Shown piece after piece: positions 63,178 to 64,000 of a DNA stretch of 64,000 bases. Source of the stretch: Micavibrio sp. (lineage in GTDB: Bacteria > Pseudomonadota > Alphaproteobacteria > Micavibrionales > Micavibrionaceae); the NCBI GenBank assembly GCA_030824965.1, contig JAPJQV010000009.1:1-64000 (forward strand), given 5' to 3'. The notes under the pieces are model-generated. The model saw only the letters and a program-made list of their open reading frames with translations, was not told the origin of the DNA and did no database searches. Within the stretch, counting starts at the first letter, position 1; each line of letters opens with the position of its first letter. Made by a program: the position numbers and the translations under genes.

Positions 63178-64000
63178 CTTTATTTTTCCATCTGTTATGC
63201 AGCCATAACCATTGTCCGGGTCGGTCGGTAATCCATGCTTCCAGCATTATATGTGCTTCGGTGATGACATCTTCAACCGTACGGCCGTTTATATTCATGG
63301 CTGGAAAAACAGTGATGTGAAAATTCGCGCCTTTGATCCGCTCGATGCGTGCCGGATGAAGAGGACAATCAAATTTTTGAGCCAGCTGGATAAACGCCGG
63401 ACTGGTCATCGCTATGCGCCCAAAAAAAAGTGCGGCCAGACCCTGATTGTATTTCTGATCTATCAAAATGCCTATATGACGCTTGGCTTTTAATGCAGCC
63501 ATAACGTCACGCATGCCCTTTGAAGATTTAGGATAAGTCTTGATTTTTTCTCCCATACTACGGGATTCCTGAAGGATATCTTCGATATAAGGATTGTTCG
63601 GGGCGCGATAAATCAAATCAAGATGCATGCCGAGGAAGTAAGCATACGCTGCAGGAAGTTCCCAATTCGCCAGATGCCCGGTGAACAAAATACTTGGGCC
63701 GCCTGATTTAACGATATTTTTTATATACTCATCGCCAGTGGATGTAATGCGCTCGGCAGCGATTTTTTCAAGATGCGGATACTCGGCAAAAGTACGCCCG
63801 AGATTATCCCACATGTCATAAATGATCTGTTTACATTCATCCTCTTTTTTATCAGGCAGTGCGGCTTTAATATTTCGCAATGCTTTACGGTTTACTGATA
63901 ATTTGGGGCCGATGGACCGGGCAATAAATCCGCCTAAATCGGATGCATTATCGATGGATAAACGTCTGAATAATCCGAACAGGGCTGAAACGAATATACC
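63167..64000 (-). CDS. Lipid A biosynthesis acyltransferase (LpxL/HtrB type), 5' end outside window
   Basis: Only the last 277 residues are seen; the frame runs open through 64000 with no start in sight, so the gene continues to the right. The HX4(D/E) motif of the family is H109-LANW-E114, followed by the usual downstream pieces (IYRAPNNPYIE, GILIDQK) and the C-terminal PGQWLWLHNRWK. It transfers a secondary acyl chain to lipid A in the inner membrane. It leads the run with gor. The exact member (LpxL, LpxM-type) is not determined. Confidence 0.92.
   Translation of the reverse strand, partial: GIFVSALFGLFRRLSIDNASDLGGFIARSIGPKLSVNRKALRNIKAALPDKKEDECKQIIYDMWDNLGRTFAEYPHLEKIAAERITSTGDEYIKNIVKSGGPSILFTGHLANWELPAAYAYFLGMHLDLIYRAPNNPYIEDILQESRSMGEKIKTYPKSSKGMRDVMAALKAKRHIGILIDQKYNQGLAALFFGRIAMTSPAFIQLAQKFDCPLHPARIERIKGANFHITVFPAMNINGRTVEDVITEAHIMLEAWITDRPGQWLWLHNRWKNKDGL

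Overview
The window reads as a chromosome segment of a medium-GC Gram-negative alphaproteobacterium. The housekeeping block (rpsD, trmJ, gltX, nadE, class II DAHP synthase, glutathione reductase, LpxL-type acyltransferase), the outer-membrane export genes and the lipoproteins fit this. A Micavibrio- or Rhodospirillales-like lineage is my guess from the style of the proteins, not a proven placement. No rRNA, complete tRNA, CRISPR array or IS transposase was seen.

Region 1 (1 to about 12964) is the right part of a mobile island. It holds a tyrosine recombinase translationally coupled to an unrecognised upstream gene, several orphan genes, a 145-nt inverted-repeat element, a czcCBA-type heavy-metal efflux operon with two small secreted leader proteins, a tight four-gene operon of small unknown proteins (one DUF2188-like), and a divergent XRE regulator plus ImmA/IrrE metallopeptidase pair. 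It ends at 12948-12964 with 17 nt that match the 3' end of a tRNA, probably tRNA-Arg, which I read as the right attachment site. The left end is outside the window.

Region 2 (12991 to 54290) is a large Wzx/Wzy-dependent exopolysaccharide or capsule locus, bordered on each side by an orphan pilin-like gene. It starts with a 1696-aa filamentous-haemagglutinin/beta-helix adhesin carrying three 684-bp internal repeats. It then has the initiating sugar transferase, a polysaccharide-lyase-like periplasmic protein, an outer-membrane barrel, a Wza/GumB exporter, a Wzc/GumC co-polymerase-kinase and a Wzy-like polymerase. Four acyltransferase-3 proteins, a GtrA/GtrB-like pair with two paralogous GT-C-like membrane proteins, a Wzx flippase and about ten further glycosyltransferases follow. 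GalE supplies UDP-galactose. A GDSL hydrolase and a beta-helix/carbohydrate-binding protein probably act on the polymer, and UppP recycles the undecaprenyl carrier.

Region 3 (54359 to 64000) is housekeeping. A DUF892 ferritin-like protein lies beside a BFD-like [2Fe-2S] protein. rpsD has a near-consensus promoter, and trmJ and a small orphan gene follow. A five-gene minus-strand run (LpxL-like, gor, DAHP synthase, nadE, gltX) leaves the window at its right edge.
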